DNA of 32,610 nucleotides from Streptomyces oryzae. GTDB taxonomy: Bacteria; Actinomycetota; Actinomycetes; Streptomycetales; Streptomycetaceae. The position numbers were made by a program, and so were the translations under genes. This document shows positions 24,222 to 31,403 of the stretch, one piece after another. The stretch's first letter is position 1. Each line of letters begins with the position of its first letter. The notes beneath the pieces were generated by a model that worked only from the letters and a program-made list of their open reading frames with translations, was not told the origin of the DNA and did no database searches. The stretch lies in contig NZ_JADKMA010000071.1 in NCBI RefSeq assembly GCF_017676365.1, forward strand, positions 1 to 32,610, read 5' to 3'.

Positions 24222-24538
24222 CCCGAGTGCCTGAGGACCGAGCGCCCGGGGGCCGGGCCTCGGCGTCCCGCCGGCTCGATTTCGACCCCGACACGGTGGA
24301 GCGCGACCTGGCGGCGCTGGTGCTGACCGTCGTCGAGCTGTTGCGGCAGCTGGTGGAGCGGCAGGCGCTGCGCCGAGTGGAGGTCGGAGACCTGGGCGAG
24401 GAGCAGGAGGAGCGGATCGGGATGACGCTGATGCTGCTGGAGGACCGGATGGAGCTGCTGCGGGAACGGTTCGGGCTGACGCCCGAGGAGCTGAACCTGG
24501 ACCTCGGCCCGCTCGGCCCCCTGCTGCCTACCGACTGA
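24218..24538 (+). CDS. gvpK: Gas vesicle protein GvpK
   Basis: A 106-residue GvpK protein. The conserved helices are RDLAALVLTVVELLRQLVER and RVEVGDLGEEQEERIGMTLM, followed by FGLTPEELNLDLGPLGPLL at the C-terminus. GvpK is an accessory protein of the vesicle pathway. GTG start, overlapping gvpS. It is the last gvp gene of the rightward operon; the MgtC-like gene begins 28 bases later. Confidence 0.92.
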   Translation: MTRVPEDRAPGGRASASRRLDFDPDTVERDLAALVLTVVELLRQLVERQALRRVEVGDLGEEQEERIGMTLMLLEDRMELLRERFGLTPEELNLDLGPLGPLLPTD

Positions 24539-24566
24539 AACCGCCGCGAGCTGTTAGACCTCGGAT

Positions 24567-25286
24567 ATGAACGACGCGTTCTACTCTTCCCTGGGCCAGG
24601 GCTGGCCGCAGATCGCCGATCTCGCCCTGGCGTTCTTCCTGACCTCGCTGATCGGCCTGGAGCGGCGGGCCAAGCACAAGAGCGCGGGACTGCGCACCCA
24701 CGCGCTGGTGGGGCTCGGCGCCGCGCTCTTCATGCTGGTCAGCAAGTACGGCTTCGCCGATCTGCTGGGCATGGAGGATGTCTCCTTCGACCCGTCCCGG
24801 ATCGCGGCCCAGGTGGTCTCGGGCGTCGGCTTCCTCGGCGCCGGCGTGATCTTCCTGCGCCGTGACGTGGTGCGCGGGCTGACCACGGCGGCCATCGTCT
24901 GGGTCTCGGCCGCCGTCGGGATGGCCTGCGGCGCGGGGCTGCCGCTGCTGGCCGTCGCGGTGGTGGCCATGCACTTCCTGACGGTGTGGGGCTTCACCAA
25001 GCTCAGCGACCGGCTGCCCGGCGTGGAGCCGGGCCATCTGCGGCTCACCTACGAGGAGGGGCGCGGCGTGCTGCGGTCCACGCTGGCGCTGTGCACGGAG
25101 CGGGGCTTCGTGGTGACCGAGACGAACGTCGAGCAGGTGGGCGAGCCCCGCCCCGAGCTCACCAAGCTCACGCTCGCCGTGTCGGGGTCCGGCTCGGTGC
25201 CGGAGCTGGTGGGCGAGCTGATGGAGGTACCCGGGGTGCTCTCGGTCAACGGCCGGGCGGCGCCCGGGGGCCGGGACGGGGACTGA
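24567..25286 (+). CDS. MgtC/SapB-family membrane protein
   Basis: A 239-residue MgtC-family protein. Four or five membrane segments occupy residues 15-145, with family motifs FFLTSLIGLERR, LRTHALVGLGAALF, VVSGVGFLGAGVI and VRGLTTAAIVWVSAAVG. The C-terminal cytosolic part (about 155-235) looks like an ACT-type domain. MgtC proteins act in low-magnesium survival and modulate the F-type ATP synthase in some bacteria. It has no clear ribosome binding site and starts close behind gvpK, so it may be read on the same transcript. Confidence 0.9.
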   Translation: MNDAFYSSLGQGWPQIADLALAFFLTSLIGLERRAKHKSAGLRTHALVGLGAALFMLVSKYGFADLLGMEDVSFDPSRIAAQVVSGVGFLGAGVIFLRRDVVRGLTTAAIVWVSAAVGMACGAGLPLLAVAVVAMHFLTVWGFTKLSDRLPGVEPGHLRLTYEEGRGVLRSTLALCTERGFVVTETNVEQVGEPRPELTKLTLAVSGSGSVPELVGELMEVPGVLSVNGRAAPGGRDGD

Positions 25287-25329
25287 GCCTCTTGACTCGC
25301 TCGGACGTTCGCACTGCGGGCCGGGCCCC

Positions 25330-25358
25330 GGGTTTCCTTTCGTCTGCCACGGAAACCC
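25330..25358 (+). other. Hairpin before the DUF6479 gene
   Basis: GGGTTTCC (25330-25337) pairs with GGAAACCC (25351-25358) over a 13-base loop; two more pairs follow after one mismatch. It lies 44 bases after the MgtC-like gene and 37 bases before the next start. It may terminate the gvp-mgtC transcript or stabilise the following mRNA. Confidence 0.45.
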
Positions 25359-25395
25359 CGGAGGGTGACATCGCGAGCCAAAGGGGGCTGAGCAC

Positions 25396-25770
25396 ATGAA
25401 CGCGGACGTCCTGCATGCGGCCACGGACCTCGCCAACCGTGATCAACTGGTCGGCCTGGTGCCGGGGATCATCGGGCTGCTGATCGTGGCCGCGCTGATC
25501 GGCGCCGTGTGGCTCGGCATCCGGATCAAGAACCGCGAGCCCGAGCTGCCGGAACCCGACCAGCAGCCGCACCTGCCGGACACCGGTCCGACCGAGGAGG
25601 TCACGGAGAACCGCGAGCCGGACGAGATGCCCCGCGACGGTATCCGCCGGCTGCCGCACAGCGGCGTGCACGACTACGGGGACCGGGAGGACCACCCCGG
25701 CGAGCCGCCGAGGCGCCGGAAGTGGGAGCCCGGCAAGAGCGGCTCCTTCGGCAGCGGGGGACCGGGCTGA
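25396..25770 (+). CDS. DUF6479-family membrane-anchored protein
   Basis: A 124-residue protein with one membrane helix near the N-terminus (LVPGIIGLLIVAALIGAVWL, about residues 20-40). A long, charged, Pro-rich cytosolic tail ends GKSGSFGSGGPG. The HLPDTGPTEEVTENREPDEM segment and the Gly/Ser ending are what I recall of the Streptomyces DUF6479 family, whose function is unknown. AAGGGGG precedes the ATG. It converges on the TetR gene at 25818. Confidence 0.82.
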   Translation: MNADVLHAATDLANRDQLVGLVPGIIGLLIVAALIGAVWLGIRIKNREPELPEPDQQPHLPDTGPTEEVTENREPDEMPRDGIRRLPHSGVHDYGDREDHPGEPPRRRKWEPGKSGSFGSGGPG

Positions 25771-25817
25771 GCCCGAGCTTGCGGGGAACTGCGCCCCCTC
25801 TCCGTTCTCCGTAAAGC

Positions 25818-26378
25818 TCACCCATCCGGGGCGAGCAGCGCTGCGAGCGGACCCGTGATGTCCGTCCGAGTGGGCGGCACCGCAGCGGCAAGCGATTGCA
25901 ACAGCAGCCCGTCCAGCACACGAGACAGCGCCCACGCCGTCCGCTCATCCACGTGGGCGCTCAGCACCTCGCGCTCGGTCTCCGCGTACAGCAGTGCCGA
26001 GTCGCGCAGTTCGGGCCGGCGCATGGCGGCGGCGGTCAGCTCGAAGGAGAGGACCAGCGCGGCGCGGTCCTCGCGCAGCAGCGTCTCCACCAGGTCGGCC
26101 AGCGCCTCGACCAGTCCGGCGGGGGAGATCTCGCCCAGTCCGGCGCCCCAGGCGTGCAGCCGGCGGGCGTAGCGCTCGCTGAACCTGCGGATGGCCGCGT
26201 CGAGCAGGTCGTTCAGCGTGGCGAAGTAGTACGTGGTCGAGCCGAGCGGGACGTCCGCCTCGCGGGCGACCGCGCGGTGGCTGAGCCCCGCTATGCCGTC
26301 CTCCAGCAAGATCCGCTCGGTGGCGGCCATGATCCGCTCCCGGCGGCCTGGATCGGCCGGTCCGCGCTTGGCTCCCAT
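25818..26378 (-). CDS. TetR-family repressor of the MFS pump
   Basis: A 186-residue TetR protein. The DNA-binding domain is at about residues 10-60 (RRERIMAATERILLEDGIAG, then LSHRAVAREADVPLGSTTYY). A helical ligand domain follows with a pair of conserved-looking LVETLLREDRAALVLSFELT and LDGLLLQSLA segments, typical of TetR_C-type efflux repressors. The ATG at 26378 is the first one near the domain; the frame stays open upstream but lacks a start with a good site. It is divergent from the MFS transporter and separated from it by two operator copies, the standard layout for a drug-efflux switch. Confidence 0.92.
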   Translation of the reverse strand: MGAKRGPADPGRRERIMAATERILLEDGIAGLSHRAVAREADVPLGSTTYYFATLNDLLDAAIRRFSERYARRLHAWGAGLGEISPAGLVEALADLVETLLREDRAALVLSFELTAAAMRRPELRDSALLYAETEREVLSAHVDERTAWALSRVLDGLLLQSLAAAVPPTRTDITGPLAALLAPDG

Positions 26379-26412
26379 CGGCGTTGCCCGTCTTTCTCCG
26401 TTCCGGCGGTTT

Positions 26413-26432
26413 TTGTGTACCGTAGTACACGA
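26413..26432. promoter_or_regulatory. TetR operator, upstream copy
   Basis: TTGTGTACCGTAGTACACGA contains the inverted repeat GTGTAC-CGTA-GTACAC. It is repeated 22 bases downstream. It covers the -35 element of the MFS promoter. Confidence 0.8.
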
Positions 26433-26441
26433 ATTTATGTA
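26413..26441 (+). promoter_or_regulatory. Promoter of the MFS transporter
   Basis: TTGTGT (26413-26418) and TATGTA (26436-26441) are separated by 17 bases and read toward the transporter. Both hexamers lie inside the operators, so repressor binding would block RNA polymerase. This A/T-rich patch stands out in the GC-rich surroundings. Confidence 0.65.
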
Positions 26442-26454
26442 CGGCCGTACACAA
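26435..26454. promoter_or_regulatory. TetR operator, downstream copy
   Basis: TTATGTACGGCCGTACACAA contains the perfect palindrome TGTACGGCCGTACA. It is in register with the upstream copy and its centre lies 22 bp away, about two turns of the helix. It covers the -10 element of the MFS promoter. Confidence 0.8.
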
Positions 26455-26490
26455 AAATCGGTTGACGGGGAAGAACGGAGATGCTGCGCC

Positions 26491-28152
26491 ATGGTGCAGG
26501 AGACCACCGAGAGGGCCGGGGCGCGCGCATGGGCCGGGCTGCTGATCCTCACCCTGCCCGTGCTGCTGATCTCGATCGACCTCACGGTCCTCGGCTTCGC
26601 AGTCCCCGCGCTGAGCGAGGACCTGGCGCCGTCCAGCACCCAACTGCTGTGGCTGGTGGACATCTACTCGTTCGTGCTGGCCGGGCTGCTGGTGACCATG
26701 GGCACCCTCGGCGACCGAATAGGCAGGCGCAAGCTGCTGATTGTCGGCTGTGCCGGATTCGGTGCGGCCTCCGCACTCGCCGCCTACGCCCCCAGCGCCG
26801 GGACGCTGATCGCGGCTCGCGTCCTGCTCGGTGTGGCAGGCGCGACGCTGATGCCCTCCACTCTCTCGCTGCTGCGCAACATGTTCCGGGACGAGCGCCA
26901 GCGGCTGGTCGCCATCGCCGCCTGGGGTGCGGCCTTCGACGCCGGCGCGGCACTCGGCCCCGTCGTCGGCGGGCTGCTTCTGGAGCACTTCTGGTGGGGC
27001 TCGGTCTTCCTGATCAACCTGCCGCTGGTGCTGCTCGCGCTGATCGGGCTGCCGCTGCTGGTGCCCGAGGCCAAGGACCCTTCGCCGGGCCGGTTCGACC
27101 TGCTCAGCGCGGCCCTCAGCCTGCTGGCTGTGCTGCCGGTCGTCTACGCCGTCAAGACCTTCGCGCACGGCGGCCAACTGGAGGCGCTGCCGTTCCTGGC
27201 CCTCGGGCTGGCCTTCGGCGCCGTGTTCGTACGCCGCCAGCGCACCCTCACCGACCCGCTGATCGACCTCTCGCTCTTCCGTATCCGGGAGTTCTCCGCC
27301 GCGATCGTCACCAATGTGCTGGTGGTGTTCGTGATGGCCGGATCGCTGTTCTTCCTCCCGCAGTTCCTGCAGCTCTCCGCGGGCCTGACACCGCTGCGCG
27401 GCGGCGTGATGCTGCTGCCGGGCGCCGCGCTCTCGGTGGCCTCCGGCTTCTTCGCGGCCGCCGCGGCCCGGCACACCGGCGTACGGCAGCTGATCACCGC
27501 CGGGCTGGCGCTCGGCGCGCTCGGCTTCGCGACGCTGACGGCCCTGCCGCTGGGGCACGGGGTGGCGGTGGTGGTCATCTCCTTCTGCCTGGTGAGCCTG
27601 GGCGCGAGCACGGTGATGACGCTGACCGTCAGCATGGCGCTGGACCGGGTACCGGCCGAACGCGCCGGTGCTGCCTCCGCCGTCTCGGAGACCGGCATCG
27701 AGCTGGGCGGGGCGCTCGGCATCGCCGTACTGGGCAGCGTGCTCTCCTCCGCTTACCGGATGGGCCTCGACCCGGTGGAGGGGGTGCCGGCGCGGACGCT
27801 GGAGGCGGCACGCGAGACGCTCGGCAACGCGCTGGCCGCCGCCGCGCGGCTCGGCGGTGCGCCGGGCAGTGCGCTGGTTGCCGAGGCCAAGTCGGCCTTT
27901 ACGCGGGGGGTTCAGGTGACCGGGCTGGCCGGAGCGGGTCTGCTGGCGGTCGCAGCCGTTCTGGCCTGGCTGCTGCTGCGGCCCCGGTGCCGCGTACCCC
28001 GCGATGGGGGCTGCGCTTGCCCACCCTGCGCCCCTGGCGCAGACTGCCCAAGCTTCGCTGAGTCGTCCAAGGGGCGCGGGGAACCGGGCGAGGAGCCACA
28101 ACACACCCGCAGTCCGCAACCGTCGGAAACAGGCACCCCCTCCTCGGCATAG
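26491..28152 (+). CDS. MFS multidrug transporter, DHA2 (14-TM) type
   Basis: A 553-residue proton-driven exporter. Membrane segments begin at residue 15 (WAGLLILTLPVLLISIDLTV) and run to about residue 495. Motif A is GTLGDRIGRRKLL and motif C is GAAFDAGAALGPVVGGLL, marks of drug/proton antiporters; LFRIREFSAA is another DHA2 feature. The divergent TetR and operators indicate induction by its substrate, which is unknown. The start at 26491 has GGAG ten bases upstream. The last 55 or so residues after WLLLRPRC are hydrophilic with several Cys and Pro, and from 28069 on they are encoded by an intergenic repeat, so the original stop was probably lost. Confidence 0.92.
   Translation: MVQETTERAGARAWAGLLILTLPVLLISIDLTVLGFAVPALSEDLAPSSTQLLWLVDIYSFVLAGLLVTMGTLGDRIGRRKLLIVGCAGFGAASALAAYAPSAGTLIAARVLLGVAGATLMPSTLSLLRNMFRDERQRLVAIAAWGAAFDAGAALGPVVGGLLLEHFWWGSVFLINLPLVLLALIGLPLLVPEAKDPSPGRFDLLSAALSLLAVLPVVYAVKTFAHGGQLEALPFLALGLAFGAVFVRRQRTLTDPLIDLSLFRIREFSAAIVTNVLVVFVMAGSLFFLPQFLQLSAGLTPLRGGVMLLPGAALSVASGFFAAAAARHTGVRQLITAGLALGALGFATLTALPLGHGVAVVVISFCLVSLGASTVMTLTVSMALDRVPAERAGAASAVSETGIELGGALGIAVLGSVLSSAYRMGLDPVEGVPARTLEAARETLGNALAAAARLGGAPGSALVAEAKSAFTRGVQVTGLAGAGLLAVAAVLAWLLLRPRCRVPRDGGCACPPCAPGADCPSFAESSKGRGEPGEEPQHTRSPQPSETGTPSSA
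28069..28115 (+). repeat. Streptomyces-type intergenic repeat, copy 2
   Basis: The element starts AAGGGGCGCGGGGAACCGGG and ends ACCCGCAGTCC, matching the minus-strand copy at 4226-4271 along its length. It lies inside the open reading frame of the MFS gene. A small hairpin, TGCGCC-CCT-GGCGCA at 28027-28041, lies just before it. Confidence 0.72.
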
Positions 28153-28176
28153 GAGAGGCCCCTCGGCGCGCTCCCT

Positions 28177-28192
28177 CCCGCACATGTGCGGG
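28177..28192. other. 16-bp perfect palindrome
   Basis: CCCGCACATGTGCGGG lies 24 bases after the MFS stop and 126 bases before the M23 peptidase. It could be a terminator stem with a tight loop or an operator. No other copy was noticed. Confidence 0.45.
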
Positions 28193-28318
28193 GCCTCCCG
28201 CGGGCAGCGGCAAATGCACCCGTCCTGGGGACACCCCGCTGCGTCGAACGGCCCAAGCCGCCCGCGTGCCGCGCCCGCCCGGCCCCTCTCGCGCGCCGCA
28301 CGGCCGCACGATCGTGCC

Positions 28319-29431
28319 ATGACTCAGGTCGTACGAAAGAGACGGACGGCGCCCCCGTTGGCCGCGCTGGTGTGTGCCGTGGTGCTCGTCGGCGGCGCCC
28401 CGCAGGCGGCGGGAACCGCCCCCGCGAAGGGCGCCGCCGAGGCCGCGCAACCGCTGCCGTCCCGGATCGCCTCGCTCTACCGGGAGGCCGCGGCCGCCTC
28501 CGCGCGCTACGAGGCCGCCAGCCGCAAGGCGGCGGCACAGCGGGCGGCGCTCACCAGAACCGCGAAGGCCGTCGCCAGAGGCGAGAACCGGCTGCGCCGG
28601 CTGCACCGGCAACTGGGCGCCGTGGCCCGCCAGCAGTACCAGCAGGGCAGTTGGGCCCCCGCCACCCGGCTGCTGATGACGAGTGCGCCGGACACCCTGC
28701 TCGACAAGCTCCGCTCGCAGCGCCAGGGCGACCACGCCTTCCGGCGGCTGCTGCACACCACCGACGTCACCCAGCGGCATCTCGTACGGGACCGGGCGCA
28801 CCAGCGGAAGCAGTTGGACCGGCTGAAGGCCGACGCCGCGCGGCAGCGGAAGGCCAAGCGTGTCGTCGAACGGCGGCTGGCCCAGGCCAGGGAGCGGCTG
28901 CGGGAAGCCCGTGAGGCGCGTGCCGCGCGGGCAGCAGGGCCGATCTCCCGCGCCGCGTTCCGTGCCGAGCCCGGCTCCGGCAGTTGCGCGTACAGCCCGC
29001 CGCCCGCCGACCGGGCCGCGAGCGGCGCGACATGGGTGGCGCCGGTCAAGAACTACTCGCTGTCGGCGGGCTTCGCCTCCTCGGGGAAGCGCTGGGCCAG
29101 CAGCCACACGGGGCAGGACTTCGCGGTGCCCGTCGGCACCCCCGTGCGGGCCGTCGGCGCGGGCACCGTCGTCAGTACGCGCTGCGGGGGGCCCTTCGGC
29201 AACCACATCGTCATCAGGCACCCCAACGGCTACTACACCCAGTACGCGCACCTGTCCCGGATCCAGACCAAGCCGGGCGCCCATGTACGCGCGGGGGAGC
29301 GGATTGGTCTCTCCGGCAACACCGGCAACTCCACCGGCCCGCACCTGCACTTCGAGGTACGCGTCACCCCCCAGGACGGCTCGGGAATCGACCCGGTGCC
29401 GTGGCTGCGCAGCCGCGGGGTGGAGGTCTGA
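28319..29431 (+). CDS. Secreted M23-family metallopeptidase with coiled coil
   Basis: A 370-residue LytM/M23 peptidase that should cleave peptidoglycan cross-bridges. A Sec signal peptide covers about residues 1-32 (basic KRR start, then LAALVCAVVLVGGAPQAAG). A long Ala/Arg-rich coiled coil occupies about 45-210, as in EnvC-like and NlpD-like regulators. The M23 domain is at about 245-370 with zinc ligands H263 and D267 (HTGQD) and the HLH pair H342/H344. All catalytic residues are intact, so it is probably an active enzyme. The ATG at 28319 is chosen because the signal peptide begins there; the binding site is poor. Confidence 0.92.
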   Translation: MTQVVRKRRTAPPLAALVCAVVLVGGAPQAAGTAPAKGAAEAAQPLPSRIASLYREAAAASARYEAASRKAAAQRAALTRTAKAVARGENRLRRLHRQLGAVARQQYQQGSWAPATRLLMTSAPDTLLDKLRSQRQGDHAFRRLLHTTDVTQRHLVRDRAHQRKQLDRLKADAARQRKAKRVVERRLAQARERLREAREARAARAAGPISRAAFRAEPGSGSCAYSPPPADRAASGATWVAPVKNYSLSAGFASSGKRWASSHTGQDFAVPVGTPVRAVGAGTVVSTRCGGPFGNHIVIRHPNGYYTQYAHLSRIQTKPGAHVRAGERIGLSGNTGNSTGPHLHFEVRVTPQDGSGIDPVPWLRSRGVEV

Positions 29432-29443
29432 GGACGCGCTGAA

Positions 29444-29465
29444 CCGCGCCCCGAAAGGGGCGCGG
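29444..29465. terminator. Bidirectional terminator between convergent genes
   Basis: CCGCGCCCC-GAAA-GGGGCGCGG forms a perfect nine-base-pair stem with a GAAA loop. It lies 13 bases after the M23 peptidase stop and 14 bases from the end of the opposing permease gene. The right arm resembles the start of the intergenic repeat family. Confidence 0.8.
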
Positions 29466-29478
29466 AGCGGAGCCCGCA

Positions 29479-30693
29479 TCACGTTGCCGCTAGCGCATCC
29501 GTTGGCGGCAATCGCGCGGCGCGTACCGCGGGATAGAACCCCGCGAGGCCGCCGATCACCAGCGTGGCGGTCACGCCGCCGGCCATCGCCCAGAGAGGGA
29601 CCACGGACGGCCAGCCCTGATACGCCGCGTACCCCGTGGTGACGGCGATGCCGAGCAGCACCCCGCCGATGCCGCCGAGCGCGGACAGCAGTTGGGACTC
29701 GCACAGGAACTGGCCCCGGATCTGACCGCGGGTGGCACCCAGCGCCCGCCGCAGCCCGATCTCCGCGCGCCGTTCCAGCACGGAGATCACCATGGTGTTG
29801 GCGACTCCCACCCCGCCGACGAGCAGCGCCACGGCGCCCAGCCCCAGCAGCAGCCCGCTGAGCGCGTCGTCGGACGCCTCCTTGGCGGCCAGCGCGTCCG
29901 AGGGCCGGGAGACCGTCACCTCGTTGGGGCTCTCCGGGTTGGCCGTCGCACCCAGCAACTCCTGCACCCGGCCGACCGCCGACTCCTCCGCGCGGGTGTG
30001 CACGGTCGTCGGGTAACCGTCGAAGTCCAGATACCGTGCCGCGGCGCCCCAGCCCACCAGCGCGCTCGCGTCCAGGTCCGGGGCGAGTTCGTTGGGGGCC
30101 AGGACGCCCACCACGGTGAACCAGCGCCCGCCCAGCCACACCTGGGTGTCCCGGCCCGTGGTGCGGATCCCCAGATGGTCGGCCGCCTTCGGGCCGAGCA
30201 CCACAGCGGGATAGCGCGAGTTGGCCGCGTTCAGCCAGCGGCCCGCCGTCAGCCGGGCACCCACCGTACGGGGCAGATCCGTACGCGCCGCGAGGACGGC
30301 GATGCCGCCGGTCTCCTCCTCGGGAACCCGGTCGGTGCGGAAGACCTTGGCGTCCGTCTTGCCCACCGCGGAGACCGACTCCACCTGCGGCATACGGCCG
30401 ATCATCTGCACCGCGCTCTTGGGCAGCCTGGCCTCCTCGCCGGAGAAGGACTGCCCCGGTGAGACGGTGAGCAGATTCGTGCCCAGCGCGTCCAGTTTCC
30501 GGTTCAGATCCTCCCTGCTGGAGGTCGAGATCCCGACCACACCGACCATGGCGGCGATGCCGATGGCGATGCCCAGCGCCGAGAGGAACACCCGCATCGG
30601 GCGCGAGCGCAGCCCGGCCCCGCCCACCCGCAGCATGTCGGCCGGGCTCATCCGTGCGGCGCGCGGTGCGGTACCTGTCGTACGGGCCTTCAT
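29479..30693 (-). CDS. ABC transporter permease, MacB/FtsX type
   Basis: A 404-residue permease with the MacB layout. The first membrane helix is at about residues 34-57 (MRVFLSALGIAIGIAAMVGV). A large extracytoplasmic domain follows up to about residue 270. Three helices at the C-terminus begin in LLLGLGAVALLVGGVGVAN and contain ERRAEIGLRRALGATRGQI, the coupling helix typical of FtsX-like permeases. It forms a tripartite exporter with the ATPase and adaptor upstream. Its ATG overlaps the ATPase stop (ATGA). MacB relatives export peptides, lipids or macrolides; this substrate is unknown. Confidence 0.92.
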   Translation of the reverse strand: MKARTTGTAPRAARMSPADMLRVGGAGLRSRPMRVFLSALGIAIGIAAMVGVVGISTSSREDLNRKLDALGTNLLTVSPGQSFSGEEARLPKSAVQMIGRMPQVESVSAVGKTDAKVFRTDRVPEEETGGIAVLAARTDLPRTVGARLTAGRWLNAANSRYPAVVLGPKAADHLGIRTTGRDTQVWLGGRWFTVVGVLAPNELAPDLDASALVGWGAAARYLDFDGYPTTVHTRAEESAVGRVQELLGATANPESPNEVTVSRPSDALAAKEASDDALSGLLLGLGAVALLVGGVGVANTMVISVLERRAEIGLRRALGATRGQIRGQFLCESQLLSALGGIGGVLLGIAVTTGYAAYQGWPSVVPLWAMAGGVTATLVIGGLAGFYPAVRAARLPPTDALAAT

Positions 30694-31403
30694 CGGGCGC
30701 CCCCCGCTCCCACCGCACGCCTGGCCGCCGAGTCGTGCTCGATCCGGCCGTCCCGCAGCCGCACTTCGCGCGGCAGTGAGGCGGCGATGTCCCGGTCGTG
30801 GGTGATGACGACCACCGTCGTGCCCGCGCGGTGCAGCCCGTGCAGCAGGTCCAGCACAGCCGCGCCCGAGCGCGAATCCAGCGCTCCCGTGGGCTCGTCC
30901 GCCAGCAGCAGCGGCGGATCGCCGAGCACCGCGCGGGCGATCGCCACCCGCTGCTTCTCCCCGCCGGACAGCTCGTGCGGCCGGTGCCACAGCCGGTGCC
31001 CCAACCCCACTTCGCGCAGCGCCGCTTCGGCCGCCCGGCGCCGCTCGCCGTGCGGGGTGCCGCTGTAGAGGAGCCCGTCGGCGACGCTGTCGAGCGCCGG
31101 TACGCCGGGGGAGAGGTGGAACTGCTGGAAGACGAAGCCGATGGTGCCGGCACGCAGCGCGGACAACTCGCGGTCGGACAGCGCCGCCACGTCGTGCCCG
31201 TCGATGCGTACCGTGCCACGGGAGGGGCGGCTGAGGGTGCCCATGATGTTGAGCAGCGTCGACTTCCCCGAGCCCGAAGGGCCGACGATGGCCAGCAGTT
31301 CGCCCCTGGAGACGGTGAGGTCGGCGCCATCGAGCGCCACCACATCGCCGTACCGCTGCTGCACGCCGGCCAGCTCCACCACGGCGCGGCTGACCGGCGT
31401 CAC
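30690..31403 (-). CDS. ABC transporter ATP-binding protein, MacB/LolD type
   Basis: A 237-residue nucleotide-binding subunit. Walker A GPSGSGKST is at residues 41-49, the Q-loop lies in IGFVFQQFHL, the signature is LSGGEKQRVAIARA, Walker B is LLLADEPTGALD, and the H-loop is VITHDRD. All motifs are intact. LIGATED genes show a tripartite exporter: the GTG start overlaps the adaptor stop (GTGA), and the stop overlaps the permease start, so the three proteins are made together. Confidence 0.94.
   Translation of the reverse strand: MTPVSRAVVELAGVQQRYGDVVALDGADLTVSRGELLAIVGPSGSGKSTLLNIMGTLSRPSRGTVRIDGHDVAALSDRELSALRAGTIGFVFQQFHLSPGVPALDSVADGLLYSGTPHGERRRAAEAALREVGLGHRLWHRPHELSGGEKQRVAIARAVLGDPPLLLADEPTGALDSRSGAAVLDLLHGLHRAGTTVVVITHDRDIAASLPREVRLRDGRIEHDSAARRAVGAGGAR

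Noticed and set aside
28153..28318. c-di-AMP (ydaO-type) riboswitch before the cell wall peptidase
   Set aside because: Such switches precede some cell wall hydrolases in actinomycetes, but the conserved segments are absent here.
25945..28320. A 791-codon open frame on the minus strand opposite the MFS gene
   Set aside because: The product is a low-complexity Gly/Arg/Gln/Glu-rich sequence; the plus strand encodes a clear 14-helix transporter.
27899..31345. An 1148-codon open frame on the minus strand
   Set aside because: It crosses the M23 peptidase antisense and the ABC genes out of frame; it has no conserved domain and ends far from any plausible terminator.
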